Shown: one piece after another, positions 24,604 to 36,842 of the stretch | How positions within the stretch are numbered: the first letter of the stretch is position 1 | How the letters are laid out: every line of letters starts with the position of its first letter | The notes under the pieces: model-generated | The model's database searches: none | What the model saw: the letters and a program-made list of their open reading frames with translations, nothing else | Told to the model about the DNA's origin: nothing | Position numbers and translations under genes: made by a program | Source of the DNA: Ctena decussata | Taxonomy: Eukaryota > Mollusca > Bivalvia > Lucinida > Lucinidae | Direction of reading: 5' to 3' | DNA: 64,000 nt | Assembly (NCBI GenBank): GCA_963989385.1 | Contig: OZ022499.1 | Span: forward strand, 78,543,903 to 78,607,902

Positions 24604-24672
24604 CATAATAAGGTTGAATGCAGCTTTCTTCACCTCATCTGGACCCAGCTTGGTTTTAGTGTCAGATAAACT
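24604..24672 (-). CDS. HEATR5B: HEATR5B exon 16 (69 bp)
   Basis: Residues 792-814, SLSDTKTKLGPDEVKKAAFN then LIM. Aligns with human [20 protein letters not shown]. 23 codons, phase 0 at both ends, acceptor GTTTCAG, donor ATG|GTAAGA. Found from splice signals and similarity. Confidence 0.94.
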
Positions 24673-25449
24673 CTGAAACATTCAACAACTTTTCTGTATT
24701 TGTCATATGAATGTGGCACCATCAGATTTTATACCAAATACGCAGTAATTTTCGGGGGTTCAAATTTTCGTGGTTAAGGGTCGAAAAAATAAACAAAAAA
24801 TTTCGCAATTTTTAATTTTAGCTGTTAGCAACATGTATAAAAAGCAAAACTATTTGTTTTTAACTTGAGTCCGTCGCAGGTTATTGAAAGAACTGGCTCA
24901 AGTGAAAAATTCCAGCAACTACCGATGCAAACGGGGGGGAAACAAAATATATGAACACTGTGTCTACAGAAGACACTTTGTAAACAAGAGGGCCATGGTG
25001 GCCCTGAATCGCTCACCTGAGCATTAATCAGTTCACTGGCTCTGGTGAAGATTTATAATTATAAGACCATACATGGGAATGGCGGCCACCTTGGTCATGT
25101 GACCAAGATCATTTGAAGAACTTTCAATCCTTTGACCCATGTGCAGGCTCCATATGAAATTTGAGTTTAGTCTGCCCAGTGGTTTCAGAGATGTTTGAAA
25201 ACGTTTATGGATGGATGACAGAGGCAGCTAACACCAATGCTGTAAGGCTCAGGTGAGCTGAAAATGGCAGAGTTGCTTCTCTGAAAAGTTCCCGTTCATG
25301 TTGAGTTCCTTTGATGGATTTGAACTAGACTGAACTAGGCAAACTGTGACAGATGATAGAATGGTAGCATCATTATCTCAATGTGGTGAAACTAATGTAT
25401 TCCAAGGAGTTTGAGGTTGGCATCATTGCAATGTTAGTTCTGATTCTTG

Positions 25450-28170
25450 CAGCATAACTTTATTTAGATTTGACCTATTGACCTAGCTTTTGACCCGACA
25501 TGACCCAGTTTCAAACCTGACCTAGATTTTATGGAGATAAACATTCTGACAAAGTTTCATGAAGATTGGGTCAAAACTGTGCCCTCTATGGTGTGCACAA
25601 AGTGTTTCTAAGATTTGACCTAGTGACCTAGTTTTTGACCTGACATGACCCAGTTTCAAGTGAGTGAGTGAGTGAACTCGGGTTTAACGTCCCACCAACA
25701 ACGAGGTCATATGGAGACGGGGCCTCGGTTTAAACTCTCATCCGGAAGACCCCCAGTTTCAAACTTGGCCTGGATATTGTGAGGATAAACATTCTGACAA
25801 AGGTTCATGAAGATTGGATCAAAACTGTGCCCTCTAGAGTGTACACAAGGTCGTTCTTATATCTGACCTAGTGATAGAGTTTTTTGACCCGACATGATCT
25901 ACTTTCAACCTTGGCCTAAATATTGTGACGATAAACATTATGACAAAGTTTCAAAAAGATTGGATCAAAACTGTGTCCTCTAGAGCGTACACAAGGTTTT
26001 TCTAAGATCTGACCTAGTTTTTGACCCGACACGACCCAGTTTCAAACTTGGCCTAGATACATTGTATATATGTATTGTCAGGATAAACATTCTGACAAAA
26101 TTTTTTTGGTTTGGATCAAAACTGTGACCTCTAGAGCGAACATAAGGTTTTCCTTATATTTGACCTAGTTTTTGACCTGACATGACCCAGTTTCAAACTT
26201 GGCCTGGATATTGTAAGAATAAACATTCTGACAAAGTTTCATTGAGATTGGATCAAAACTGTGCCCTCTGGAGCGTATACAAGGTTGTTCTTATATTTGA
26301 CCTAGTAACCTAGTTTTTGACCCGACACAACCCAGTTTCAAATTTTACCTACATTTCATAAAGATAAACATTGTGACCGAGTTTCATGAAGATTGGACCA
26401 AAACTGAGCCCTCTAGGGTGTACACAAAGTTTTTCTAAGATTTGACCTAGTGACCTAGTTTTTGACCCAACGTGACTCAGTTTCATAGGGGGCTTAGAAA
26501 TATAGACAATAAACATTTTGACATAGTTTCATGAAGATTGGATCAAAACTATGCCTTCTAGTGCATACACAAGGTTTTTCTAAGATTTGACTTAGTGACC
26601 TAGTTTTTGACCCCCAATGACCCAGTTTCAAACTTGTCCTACATATTATGAGGATTAACATTCTGACAAAGTTTCATGAACTTTGGACCAAAACTGTGCA
26701 TTCTAGAGCATACACAAGGTTTTTCTAAGATTTGACCTAGTGACCTAGTTTTTGACCCGACATGACCCAGTTTCAAACTCAGTCTAGAGTTTATGAAGAT
26801 AACCATTCTGACAAAGTTTCATAAAGATTGGATCAAAACTGTGTCCTCTAGAGCGTACACAAGGTTTTTCTATTATTTGACCTAGTGACCTAGTTTTTGA
26901 TTCGACATGACTCAGTTTCCAATTTGTTCTACATATTATAAGGATAAACATTCTGACAAAGTTTCATTAACTTTGGATGAAAACTGTGCCTTCTAGAGCG
27001 TACACAAGGTTTTTCTAAGATTTGACCTAGTGACTAAAGTTTTTGACCCAATATGACCCAGTTTCGAATTTGGCCTAGACTTTATAGTGATAAACATTCT
27101 GACAATGTTTTATAAAGATTGGATCAAAACTGTGCCTTCTAGAGCGTACACAAGGTTTTTCTATAATTTGATCTAGTGACCTAGTTTTTGACCGGACATG
27201 ACCCAGTTTCGAACCTATTCTAGATATTATAAGGATAAATATTCTGACAAAGTTTCATGGACTTTGGATCAAAACTGTGCCTTCTAGAGTGTACACAAGG
27301 TTTTTCTAAGATTTGACCTAGTGACCTAGTTTTTAACCCGACATGACCCAGTTTCAAATTTGTCCTACATATTATGAGGATAAACACTCTGACAAAGTTT
27401 CATGAACTTTGGATCAAAACTGTGCCTTCTAGAGCGTACACAAGGTTTTCTAAGATTTGACCCAGTGACCTAGTTTTGACCCGGCATGACCCAGTTTCAA
27501 ACTTGGCCTAGAGTTTATGGAGATTAACATTCTGACAATGTTTCATAAAGATTGAATCAAAACTGTGTCCTCTAGAGCGTACACAAGGTTTTTCTATGAT
27601 TTGACCTAGTGACCTAGTTTTTGACCCGACATGACCCAGTTTCAAATGTGTTCCAGATATTATAAGGATAAACATTCTGACAATGTTCCATGAACTTTGG
27701 ATGACAACTGTGCCTTCTAGAGCGTACACATGGTTTTTCTAAGATTTGACCTAGTGACCTACTTTTTGACCCGACATGACCCAGTTTCAAACTTGACCTA
27801 GAGTTTATGGAGATAAACGTTCTGACAAAGTTTAATAAAGATTGGATCAAAACTGTGTCCTTTAGAGGGTACACAAGGTTTTTCTATGATTTGACCTAGT
27901 GACCTAGTTTTTGACCGGACATGACCCAGTTTCGAACTTATTCTAGATATTATAAGGATAAACATTCTGACAAAGTTCCATGAACTTTGGATGACAACTG
28001 TGCCTTCTAGAGCGTACACATGGTTTTTCTAAGATTTGACCTAGTGACCTAGTTTTTGACCCGACATGACCCAGTTTCGAACTTGACTTAGATTTTATAG
28101 AGATTAACATTCTGACAAAGTTTCAGAAAGATTGGATCAAAACTGTGCCCGCTAGAGTGTACACAAGCAA
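25450..28170 (+). repeat. 145-bp tandem repeat array, second locus
   Basis: Same family as the array at 13200-15360, including the alternating two-unit pattern at its distal end. It is interrupted once by a 92-bp SINE with a clear target duplication. About 18 units. Confidence 0.88.
25660..25751 (+). mobile_element. Short SINE-like element, clean 11-bp TSD
   Basis: Begins GTGAGTGAGTGAGTGAACTC, continues GGGTTTAACGTCCCACCAAC, and ends TCTCATCCGGAAGAC. CCCAGTTTCAA flanks both sides (25649-25659 and 25752-25762), splitting one unit of the 145-bp array. Related copies lie at 3971-4066 and 42747-42836. Confidence 0.75.
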
Positions 28171-28609
28171 AAGTTGACGGACGTCCGGACGTCCACACGT
28201 ACGATGGACATTTCGGTATCCCAAAAGCTCACCCTGAGCACTTCGTGCTCAGGTGAGCTAAATACTGGAAGTTTTTCGTGATTTTAATATTTACGGTTTC
28301 TAAGTGACCGCAAAATACCGCGAAAAATGGAACATCGCGAAAATTACCATGTATACGGTATTCATGCCACATACCTGAATCTTTGTTCATCTCAAGATGA
28401 ACAGTAACACAAACAAAACAGTTCGAAGCTTAGCAATTTTAGCAGAATGTTCAGAAGTACAAGTTCTGTGTCCTTATAATTCTTTTTAAAAGCTATTTAT
28501 TCCTAAAGACTAAGTACAGGGAACAAGATATAGACAATAATACACTACCAATATAGGAACACTGCTGCAGGGCCGATTTTTTTTTCTTTTTTAACAAATG
28601 CTTTGAGGT

Positions 28610-29529
28610 AATAAAAGCATCGCAAACGACTGTGTGATACCCCGCCACTGCAAATCTTTTTCACTCGCCAATTTTTCCAAACTAATTTTTTCTCTGTATT
28701 AGGCCAGGGTAGGGGAAGATAGACCCCAAGGTACATGGAAAAAAGTCTAAGTCATGACAGGACACTTCATTCCTCTGATCACTTACTATAAGCTTCCAAT
28801 AAATCACTTACCACTCTAACCAAATACAGTTTTAGTGATTTTAAACATGAATGTGGCCACAGGGCAGGGGCAGATAACCCCCTAGGGGTTGAATTTTAAT
28901 CACCACAAGAAGCTTTCATTACTTCTATCATCAGTTGTAAGTTTCTGAATAATCTGTTTCACATGAATTTATATAGATTTTATCATCATTTCATGCATGT
29001 ATATAGCCAGGGGCAGGGGGAGGTAACTCCCATGGGGTAAATTTGAACATTTATCACTGATCCTTTGCTGTAAGTTTCAGAAAAATTGCTCCACACTCTG
29101 ATTTTATATAGATTTTTTCATGATTTATACATGTATACATCCCCAGGGCAGGGGCAGATAACACCTGATGATAAAATTTCTGTGCTCATACAAAGCTTTT
29201 GTTACTTCGATCATGTTTGTAAAGTTTCATAATGATATTCCAAGTAGTAAAGGAACTAGAGGCCAAAAACCATTTTTTGGACATTGTCAAGTGCCATAAC
29301 TCTGTCAGAAATTATCGAAATTTGCCCATTAACAATCCCAAGCGAGACATTCTTGGTCCAAATGCATATGCTAAATTTGAATGAAATCCGTTGATAAATA
29401 CTTAAGTTATCGCACGGAAACGAAGTGCGGACGGACGGGCGTACGTACTACGGACGAACAGTCGGACGGACACACGAACGGCCAATGTGAAAACATAATA
29501 CTCCACCACTAACATGTGGCGGGGTATAA
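28610..29529 (+). mobile_element. Helitron-like element F5
   Basis: TACCCCGCCA (28638-28647) pairs with TGGCGGGGTA (29517-29526), and the element ends TATAA. A GGACGGACGGGCG tract is at about 29431-29475. The interior has diverged units with GGGCAGGGG(C/G)AGATAAC. The 5' boundary is uncertain. Its 3' end touches the 5' end of F4 with no spacer. Confidence 0.55.
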
Positions 29530-30651
29530 CAAGAGCTGTCGCCTGACAGCATAGCTCGCCTGAATAGGTGCTTGCCCATCACACAGTCGCTATGGTGGTG
29601 TGGACTGCTATGTATAAAACTTCAGGCAAGCATGTCCATAATGACAACACATTTATAAACAAAAGCTATCTCAGAAATGTCTTAAAATAAAAAAAAAATC
29701 CACATGAAATTTCAAAGTCCATGAGCTTGAGGTCAAAGAACTAAGGGGTAGGGGGGAGGAGGGCAGGGCTATGATGTATCAAAGCCTTTAACCGTTATCT
29801 AACATCAGTCCAAGTATAAGTATCAACTGAGTCCATTGTGGCACTGTGAAATTATGTCTTCATTAATATAAAACTAATCAAAATCTTTAAGACAAAACTC
29901 AAAGTCCATGACCTTGACATCAAGGTCATCCAGTCGGGTAAGTATATAGTGTTTTGTAAAAACTCTAAAAAGTGTCTAACATCAGTTCAAGTGTAAACTA
30001 AATCTCTGCCAAGCATTATGAATCAGTACGCAATTAGAAAACTTTAATAAAGACCAAATTTCCTAAGTCCCTGACCTTGACATCAAGGTCACCGAGCAGG
30101 GCTGGGGTAGTACTCTGTAAAACTTTGAACTAATATCTAACTACAGTGCAAATATAAAAAGAATTCATCTATGGGTTCAGGAGATATGTGTCATTAAAAA
30201 ACTTTAACCAAAACATCCAATTAATAAAAAGACAATTTTCTAAGTCCATGACCTTGACATCAAGGTCACTGAGGGGGGTGGGGGTGGTACCTTGGAAAAC
30301 TTCGGACCAATATCTAACTACAGTGCAAGTATCAAAGGAATCCATCCATGGGTTAAGGAGATACTGGGCTTTAGAAAACTTTAACCAAAACATCCAGTCC
30401 CAAAAAACTCCCAATTTTCTAAGTCCATGACCTTGACATCAAGGTCAAGGAATGGGGTGGGGATGGTACCATGTTAAACTTTGGACCAATATCTAACTAC
30501 AGTGCAAGTATCAAAAGAATCCATCCATGGGTTAGGGAGATATAGGTGTTTAAAAAACTTTAACCAAAACATCCAATCCGGACGCCGACGCGGACGCGGA
30601 CGCCGTGGTGACAACAATAGCTCTTCCTGAACTTTCGTTCAGGCGAGCTAA
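29529..30651 (+). mobile_element. Helitron-like element F4 with ~180-bp repeats
   Basis: Starts ACAAGAG with hairpin GCTGTC-GCCT-GACAGC. GCTCGCCTGAA (29554-29564) pairs perfectly with TTCAGGCGAGC (30638-30648). The 3' hairpin is CCTGAAC-TTTC-GTTCAGG, the end CTAA. About 180-bp units each carry TGACCTTGACATCAAGGTCA (29909, 30072, 30249, 30428). A GACGCGGACGCGGAC tract precedes the end. Confidence 0.65.
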
Positions 30652-30788
30652 AAATCAATCAAAACAAGACCAGGCACAAACATTTTTACATATATTTTCC
30701 AATTCAAAAATATAATAGTATAAAGAACACAAAGCTATAAAGGAAATAAAAATATCATCTTTTGATTAAAAGTACATTAAAAATTTAC

Positions 30789-30995
30789 CTTCAGAGCACA
30801 GAGTACAGCAGTGAAGATGTTCATCTGTACTGCTTGTTGTCTTGACGACTTGGCTTGTTTAATACATTCATTGAAGTGCTGTAACATCTGGTATCTGTGT
30901 TTGTGGGCCACTCTCGGGAATATCAGACCATACAGTTTGACAGAACTGTCAATTACAGCCACCCCCAGGGGCAGAGGGCCAGGTATAGGGTCATT
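30789..30995 (-). CDS. HEATR5B: HEATR5B exon 15
   Basis: Residues 723-791, [20 protein letters not shown], then [20 protein letters not shown] and [17 protein letters not shown]. 69 codons, phase 0 at both ends. Acceptor TCTGCAG, donor AAG|GTAAAT. Confidence 0.97.
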
Positions 30996-31228
30996 CTGCA
31001 GATTAAAATTACAATATAATTAACATTAACATGAAAGATACATATAAGAAAATACTACTTGTAGAAACTATATCAAGTAGACTATCAGATTTCTAGAAAT
31101 TATACAATAGAAAGAAAATAATATGAATAATTTTATTGTAAGGTTATACCATGTAATTGTCGCCATCATTTACACAGGTGACACCACAGATGGTGTTAAT
31201 GGAAATAAAGATACAGGACAGCTAAAGA

Positions 31229-31372
31229 TTAAGGTGTATGGGTACACTTCCATGTTTTGCTGGCATTTTTACAAAGGGGAACAACATTCATGGCTTCTTG
31301 TTTGCTTCTCTGGACAACGTAGGACTTCAAAAATCAGATCTACTCTTAAAGGAAAGAATTTGCTCCAAGAGG
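31229..31372. mobile_element. MITE family A, half copy
   Basis: TTAAGGTGTATGGGTACACT TCCATG up to AAAGGAAAGAATTTGCTCC; the second half is missing. Confidence 0.6.
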
Positions 31373-31541
31373 ATTAACATGACTGGACAATTCTTAAAAT
31401 TAGCACTCATTCTCCAAGACCACAGAAATGATTTCAATAATTTGCATTAGGAACAGTAAAAAAAAGTGCCCAGTGCAAAGCACTCATACGTGGGAACTAA
31501 GGTTCTAAGCTTCATCCAGAAGACTGATCATTCAGGCAGTT

Positions 31542-31752
31542 TTAACTCTTTCAGTACCAAAAAGCAGACGACAAAATTTACGTCTGCAAAAATTAAAAAA
31601 ATGCCTTGTCCAAGACTTTTTATATTGAGAATTCAAAGACTAGAGGGCAAACAGTGTAGATCTAGATGAGGCGGCTCATTATGAGCCGCCTCATCAGGAT
31701 CTACGCTGTTTGCAGATTTTGCTAATTGCGTCACTGGGGCTTAAAGAGTTAA
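31542..31752. mobile_element. MITE family C, copy 2
   Basis: TTAACTCTTTCAGTACCAAA AAGCAGACGACAAAATTTACG to GGGGCTTAAAGAGTTAA; centre GATGAGGCGGCTCATTATGAGCCGCCTCATC between GCAAACAGTGTAGATC and GATCTACGCTGTTTGC. Confidence 0.75.
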
Positions 31753-31814
31753 TAGGGCCATAGCCAATATTTTATGGAGAAATAGTACAAGTACCTCAGA
31801 ACTTTTAAATGGAT

Positions 31815-31996
31815 GGACTTGACCTCCTTTTTAACAGTATTTCAGTCATATCGGGATGATGGGTGAGTTATAATGTAAGGCTGTGCGTAATGGAATCCTG
31901 TTTATGACTGAAAAAAATTCATTTCCAGCAGGGCTCAAACCCACTACCACTAGATCAGCAGACCAGCGTTTAATCTACTGATCTACAGGGGCTTTT
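31815..31996 (-). mobile_element. tRNA-derived SINE
   Basis: On the minus strand: TGTAGATCAGTAGATTAAAC GC (box A-like) and GTGGGTTTGAGCCCTGC (box B-like), then a body to ATTTCAGTCATATC and TTAACAGTATTTC. Relatives at 44015-44205 and 55262-55450. Confidence 0.55.
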
Positions 31997-32056
31997 GAAT
32001 AATTCCAATCTGAATTTATCATTATGCTTTAACAATTATCAGGGTATCACACTTAC

Positions 32057-32131
32057 AATTGGGCATCTGTAGAAGAGAGAGTAGGAATCATGTTCCAGAG
32101 CCCCAGATCCCGACGCACTGTTGGGTTGTAA
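32057..32131 (-). CDS. HEATR5B: HEATR5B exon 14 (75 bp)
   Basis: Residues 698-722, [15 protein letters not shown] then SYSLFYRCPI. Human reads [20 protein letters not shown] at this place. Exactly 25 codons, phase 0 at both ends, so skipping it would keep the frame. Acceptor TTTTCAG, donor ATT|GTAAGT. Confidence 0.96.
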
Positions 32132-32649
32132 CTGAAAATATACACAATTTAGGTAACTGAAAATATACATAATACTGACAACTGAAATAAAAAAACATGT
32201 ATGCATATGTTGGCAATCAAAAATAAATCTCTTCAGGGGTACCAGCAAATAAAAGTGTTTGTACATCATTAATAATAAACTTTGCACTCTGGATAAAGTT
32301 TGTGCATGTAAATTTAGTTGTGTGTACAATTAAAGACATAACTTTAACTTTAAAAATGTTTAATAGCCATTCCTCCCAATCTAACCCTAACTGTATAAAA
32401 CATTTTAAAGTTTGAACCCCACAAGCCCATACCTATGAGTCCCCCCCCCCACACCCCACCCTCCCCTTTGTTAAATCATGCTCATGCTTTTCAGAACTAT
32501 GTGTTAAGTGAAGCATAAAGAAAGTTTTTGCATTTTTACTGACTTGAACACATACATGCACATGAGACAGCTCAGAGACAGCTGACTTTGACCAGCTAGC
32601 TTTCTTTCATTAATGTTTTTCTGCATTTTTTACGACTGGAAGGGGGGGG

Positions 32650-32877
32650 CAACTTCAGTGGATTTCTTTTTGCTTCTTTGCTTCTCTAGATGTCAAAACC
32701 CTCCAAACTGAAGTCTACTTTTAAGGGAAGAACTTGCTCCTAAAGGAGAGGATTCTTAATGTTTTGCTTCTAAAGGAGAGGATTCTTAACTTAAGAGTTG
32801 ACTCCTATTGAAAAGGGAGGCAAAAAAGGAAAATGGCAGAGTTGCTTCCCCTGTAAGTGCAACCATTCATCTTAACC
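32650..32877. mobile_element. MITE family A, diverged copy
   Basis: TTCTTTTTGCTTCTTTGCTTC, AAGAACTTGCTCCTAAAGGAGAGGATTCTTAA and GAGTTGCTTCCCCTGTAAGTG follow the family order; the centre is partly duplicated. Confidence 0.5.
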
Positions 32878-34296
32878 TAGAATAAGAATGACATTGTTAG
32901 AGAGAGTCTAAACTGTTGACTGAAGGAGATAGCCTGTGATCAAACTTGGTCCTCTAGCACTCTGGGCCTGGTTGTTCAAAGCTCTTCTTGTACCCAAAAA
33001 ATCAAGCATTCTACTATTTTTGCTAAAAAAATGTGAAGAACTTTTGCATTGCAATTTTGGGGCAAAAATGGCATTGTGTTTGCATAATGGCATAAGTTTA
33101 AAAATGTAATGTCTAGTTAACTAACAACCTCTTTGTTTTGAACAACCATACCCTGTACTTTTTCTATAAATTTTTCCACTGTTGGCACAGCAATTACTAA
33201 CCCACTACACTACCATAATGAGGGTAAAATGAAATGTGGTTTGAACCAAATCATAGACTCTTGAAAACATCTACATGATGTTTTTTGCCCTACTACTTTG
33301 TGAAATAGTGGTCTGTACATGCAAGAAGAATACTAAATTCTACCAGGGAGTTATTCATGCTTCCTTTTTCTGACAGCAGCGTTTTGCAACGCAGTTTTCA
33401 AGTAGTGTCGATGTCAGACAATGTTTAAAGTATTGTAAATACTAATAATATGTACTACACAGCAATCAGGGTAGATGATCATCTGTTTTCTTACGTCATT
33501 TTGCATGAGGAAACCCTGAGTTTTACAATATTAATTTGTTGTTTCTGTGTGCATTCTTAAGCCATGAAGTGGAGAGAGTATGTAATCATGAACACTTTAA
33601 GATGATATTCGTGATTTTATCATAGGTTTTATAGTTTTTGTAATTACTTCTCCTCAAATGTCCAAAACCGAAAGCAGACCTTGGTGTTCTTGACCTTGGT
33701 GTTCTTAATTTTCATGAATATTGTTGGTGCTTCAACTCTGTGGAATGATTAAACTTGAAAACCTCTCAACTCTCAGTACAAACAAAAGTGACATCTTAAA
33801 GTACTCATGAGTATGTATTCTCTGCGTTATAGTCTTTAAGATAATGAAGTTGTCTTGAAAAAACTTAACACCATGCAGGCTGGTTTTCTGGATTTCCAAC
33901 ATTTTGTGCGACGTAAAAAGCCACGTGATCATCCATCCTGGCACTGGTACAGCAAAATAAAATAAGCCCAGGTCAGCATTCCCAATAATAAATGTGTTGT
34001 ATATAGTGAACTCAAAATGAATGGGCTAAACACAGAAAGGCTTAGTCAACAGAATCATAGTCAACATTGAAAAAATGAGTGTTATAGATATCCACACAAG
34101 AAATGTAAATTTTTAAACGAGTCCATGCATGGCAAAATGTGCAAGGCAGAATACGCTAAGGCCTTTTCTACCATATTTATCATAAATAGTCACACTTCTT
34201 AACCACATCTAAATACTGCAAATCGTGAAATTTTCCTGAATTGCTGTATAGGTGTGTGGTTTGTATCTATTTTATTTTATTTTATTCTTTTTAAGA
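32878..34296. other. Intron 13 unique tract: nothing recognised
   Basis: About 1.4 kb of AT-rich sequence between MITE-A pieces. A tandem CTTGGTGTTCTTGACCTTGG TGTTCTT lies at 33680. No open frame with family resemblance. Confidence 0.45.
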
Positions 34297-34449
34297 AAGA
34301 CAACTTTAATTGCCTGTTTGTTTTCCTGGGTGATGAAACCCTTCCTCTTAAAGAAAAGAATCTGCTCCAGGATAAGTGTATTATTTCCTTTCAGATTTGA
34401 CTACCATTGATAAGGGAGGCAAAACTGAAAATAGAGTTGCTTCCCCTGA
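34297..34449. mobile_element. MITE family A, partial copy
   Basis: GCCTGTTTGTTTTCCTGGGT, AAAGAAAAGAATCTGCTCC and AGAGTTGCTTCCCCTGAA match the family body without terminal repeats. Confidence 0.5.
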
Positions 34450-34586
34450 AGAAAATATTCACAAAATTCTGAATTCATGATTCTCATGTTGTTTTTTCTG
34501 TTTTTTTGGATTGATAAAGGCCTTGTATTTCATTATAGTTTTATTTACTTCATAACATTTCGCTGAAAATAGATTTTTGCAAAAAC

Positions 34587-34781
34587 TACCATATTTGTTC
34601 AGCTGTAAGACAGGGCGTTCCTGTCTTTAGAATGACCCCAAATACATAAATCAGTCTTAAGAATTTCTGCCACAAGATGGGTTTTTACCCTCCAAAATAA
34701 ATCTTATCAGATGGACGTAGACTTTGGGATTTTTTTTCTTGAAGGGGGAAATCTCTGTCTTATAACCAAAGAAATACAGTA
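34587..34781. mobile_element. Family-K MITE
   Basis: TACCATATTTGTTCAGCTGT AAGAC at the left and GTCTTATAACCAAAGAAATACAGTA at the right, with CAGGGCG...CTGTC inside. Same family as 18018-19066. Confidence 0.6.
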
Positions 34782-34994
34782 ATAATGCCCTCCAATCTGA
34801 ACAAGTCCATTTGCCTTAATGATAGCTGATTTGTGAACTATTGGCAAACTGATCAGACTGCTCATAAAGAGCAACTAACTGATGGATGATTTGGGATTTA
34901 TTGCCCTTTCAATAGCATGTCAGTCATTTTGGCCTGATGTGTGTCTCTCTGTGCTTTGTGAACTAGGGAGAAGAGGGTGGGGAAACGGTGGGGT

Positions 34995-35023
34995 GGGGGG
35001 GGGGGGGGGGGGGGGGGGGGGGG
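34995..35023 (+). repeat. 29-bp uninterrupted poly-G tract
   Basis: A run of 29 G inside a longer G-rich stretch (34977-35030). It could form G-quadruplexes on the plus strand, and its complement is a C run in the HEATR5B pre-mRNA. The length in the assembly may be unreliable. Confidence 0.9.
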
Positions 35024-35454
35024 AGGAGAGGGTGCCATCAAATACAACCCAAAAAATCTAGATCACCATTGTTTTTGGGATTGTTTGGAAGGGAAAAAAA
35101 TCTTTTACCAGTACTAATACAAATAAGAAATTTTGCATAGGGGAACTCCTCCATAAATATATAGTTCCCACACAATAACTCCTGCTACAACATACAAATA
35201 AGTTGAAAAATTAGATGAAAGAACAAAACATGCAAATCATTCAGAGTTGAAGCTAAAATATATTATTGCCAGCCATTTCAAAAGAATTGCCAGTTCATGA
35301 TGCTTTGATTCGTTCATAAAAACATTCGTGTCCAAAATGACATTTATATACTCACTACTTCTTTATCCACTCTACGATTTGGTTCAAACTACAAGTAAGG
35401 GGAATCAGTGTATCATAAAAACTCTAAAAATTGGGACAACTACATAGGTAAAGG

Positions 35455-35712
35455 TAAGGTTTCCCATAGCCTAATAGCTGTAGGGGCAGTGGGGGTTAGA
35501 GACCCACTGTACCTTGGGCATAGCTAATGAAAGGTGGAGCCCATCTCTCTCCTTTCGATGCCTTATCCTTCCCTGATTCAAAAAAGGTACCCATTCACTG
35601 CTGGGTCGACAGAGAGAGTTTTCCAGTCGTTGGATGGCGACGGTGAGCTGCGAACTCACGACCTTCCGGTGACTTTCTGCACAATAGCCGAGCCACTCTA
35701 ACCACTCGACTA
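35455..35712 (-). mobile_element. tRNA-derived SINE
   Basis: On the minus strand: TAGTCGAGTGGTTAGAGTGG CTCGGC (box A), GGTCGTGAGTTCGCAGC (box B-like), a body with CTGTCGACCCAGCAGTGAAT GGGTACC, and a tail of TTACC-type repeats. Confidence 0.6.
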
Positions 35713-35778
35713 CAGCAATACAACTACAATAATAACAGTAATTGCCCTAAAAATGTAACAGTTTGTTTTACAATGCAG

Positions 35779-35996
35779 TAGGGGAGAGTCGGGTAACTTC
35801 GGACAGCGGGTAAATTCGGACAGTGACATTGAGTCCTTTATATGTCAGTTGTTTGGAACTAAAACAAAAATAACTGGTCAAACAGTAAAACTCCTGATGA
35901 GACGGCTCATTATGAGCCGTCTCATCTGGATTTTCACTGTTTGCAATGGTATATCTGAATTTACCCCCATGTCCGAAGTTACCCGACTTTACCCTA
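35779..35996. mobile_element. MITE family S, copy 2
   Basis: TAGGGGAGAGTCGGGTAACT TCGGACA and inverse TGTCCGAAGTTACCCGACTTTACCCTA; centre GATGAGACGGCTCATTATGAGCCGTCTCATC. Confidence 0.75.
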
Positions 35997-36772
35997 ATGC
36001 ATCCAAAAAATCAGAAGGAATGGCAAATCAAAAGGAGCAGTCTGATCTGGTTCTGCACTGTTTGCTCAGACCTGTCTGTCCCAATATGTAGAGTTTTTAT
36101 GGTACATGTAAATGAAAATGAGAAAGTCCATCAGCACTAGTGCTTCATTTCTTTCACCAGTCATTACTATTATAAAGAATTATGGCCAGACAAAATGAGA
36201 CAGGGAAGGACTCTTAATATAATGATATGATAAAAGTACACTGTATAATGCTTAAAATTCACAAGTAACTAATTTAAGGTTTCTATATCAATGCAGGCAC
36301 AAGACTGAACAAGACCTGAGAAAAACCACAGTAGATATTATTTCAGACTGGTCTCATCTTGTGCAATACATGTATATGCCTTCATGTAGGTTTTGTCAAA
36401 ATGTAGCATGTTTCAATGACTGTGAAAATCTGACACAGCTTTTCTAGAAATGTTTCTTTGTTTACTTCTAACAGCTGCTAGGAAGTTCAATTAATATACA
36501 ATAAATGCTTGCTGCATACTGAAGATTAATGGAATTAGGACACATTCAGTATGGAAAACTCATCATTTCTAATGAATATACAATCTAGTTTGTCTGAAAA
36601 GTAAGGCAATCAATGCCAAGATATTTTCTACTTCCGCAAAAGTTTTTTCTTTTCTTTTTTCATGGAAAATCTGTTTCTATCATATAGTTTGCAAGTTTCT
36701 AGGCTGTTCTGTCTTTACTTGTATCACAATAGCACAGGATCCGTTCTTTGCTAGCAAGTAATTACCATATTA
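35997..36772. other. Intron 13 tract with one palindrome remnant
   Basis: 36010-36070 carries GGAGCAGTCTGATCTGGTTC TGCACTGTTTGCTCAGACCTG, half of a family-D type palindrome. The rest is plain AT-rich sequence. Confidence 0.45.
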
Positions 36773-36842
36773 ATCCTAATAAACGCTCCTGCTCTATTAA
36801 ACACCCCCTGCCTCTTTTCTGGAAAAATAATGTTATATTAAC

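Larger units (their letters stand above)
24984..28261 (+). mobile_element. Helitron-like element F1, copy B
   Basis: Starts ACAAGAG with hairpin GGGCCA-TGG-TGGCCC. The 13-bp subterminal repeat GCTCACCTGAGCA (25011-25023) pairs perfectly with TGCTCAGGTGAGC (28246-28258). The 3' hairpin is CCTGAGCAC-TTC-GTGCTCAGG, then CTAA. The core holds about 18 units of about 145 bp and a SINE. It interrupts a MITE (24732-28360) whose intact relative at 46279-46653 shows the empty site. Confidence 0.72.
24732..28360. mobile_element. MITE family E, interrupted copy
   Basis: Left part 24732-24983 and right part 28262-28360 together match the intact copy at 46279-46653, up to AGAAGACACTTTGTAA and from CTGGAAGTTTTTCGTGATTTT. 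The 3.28-kb gap is element F1-B. Confidence 0.7.
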
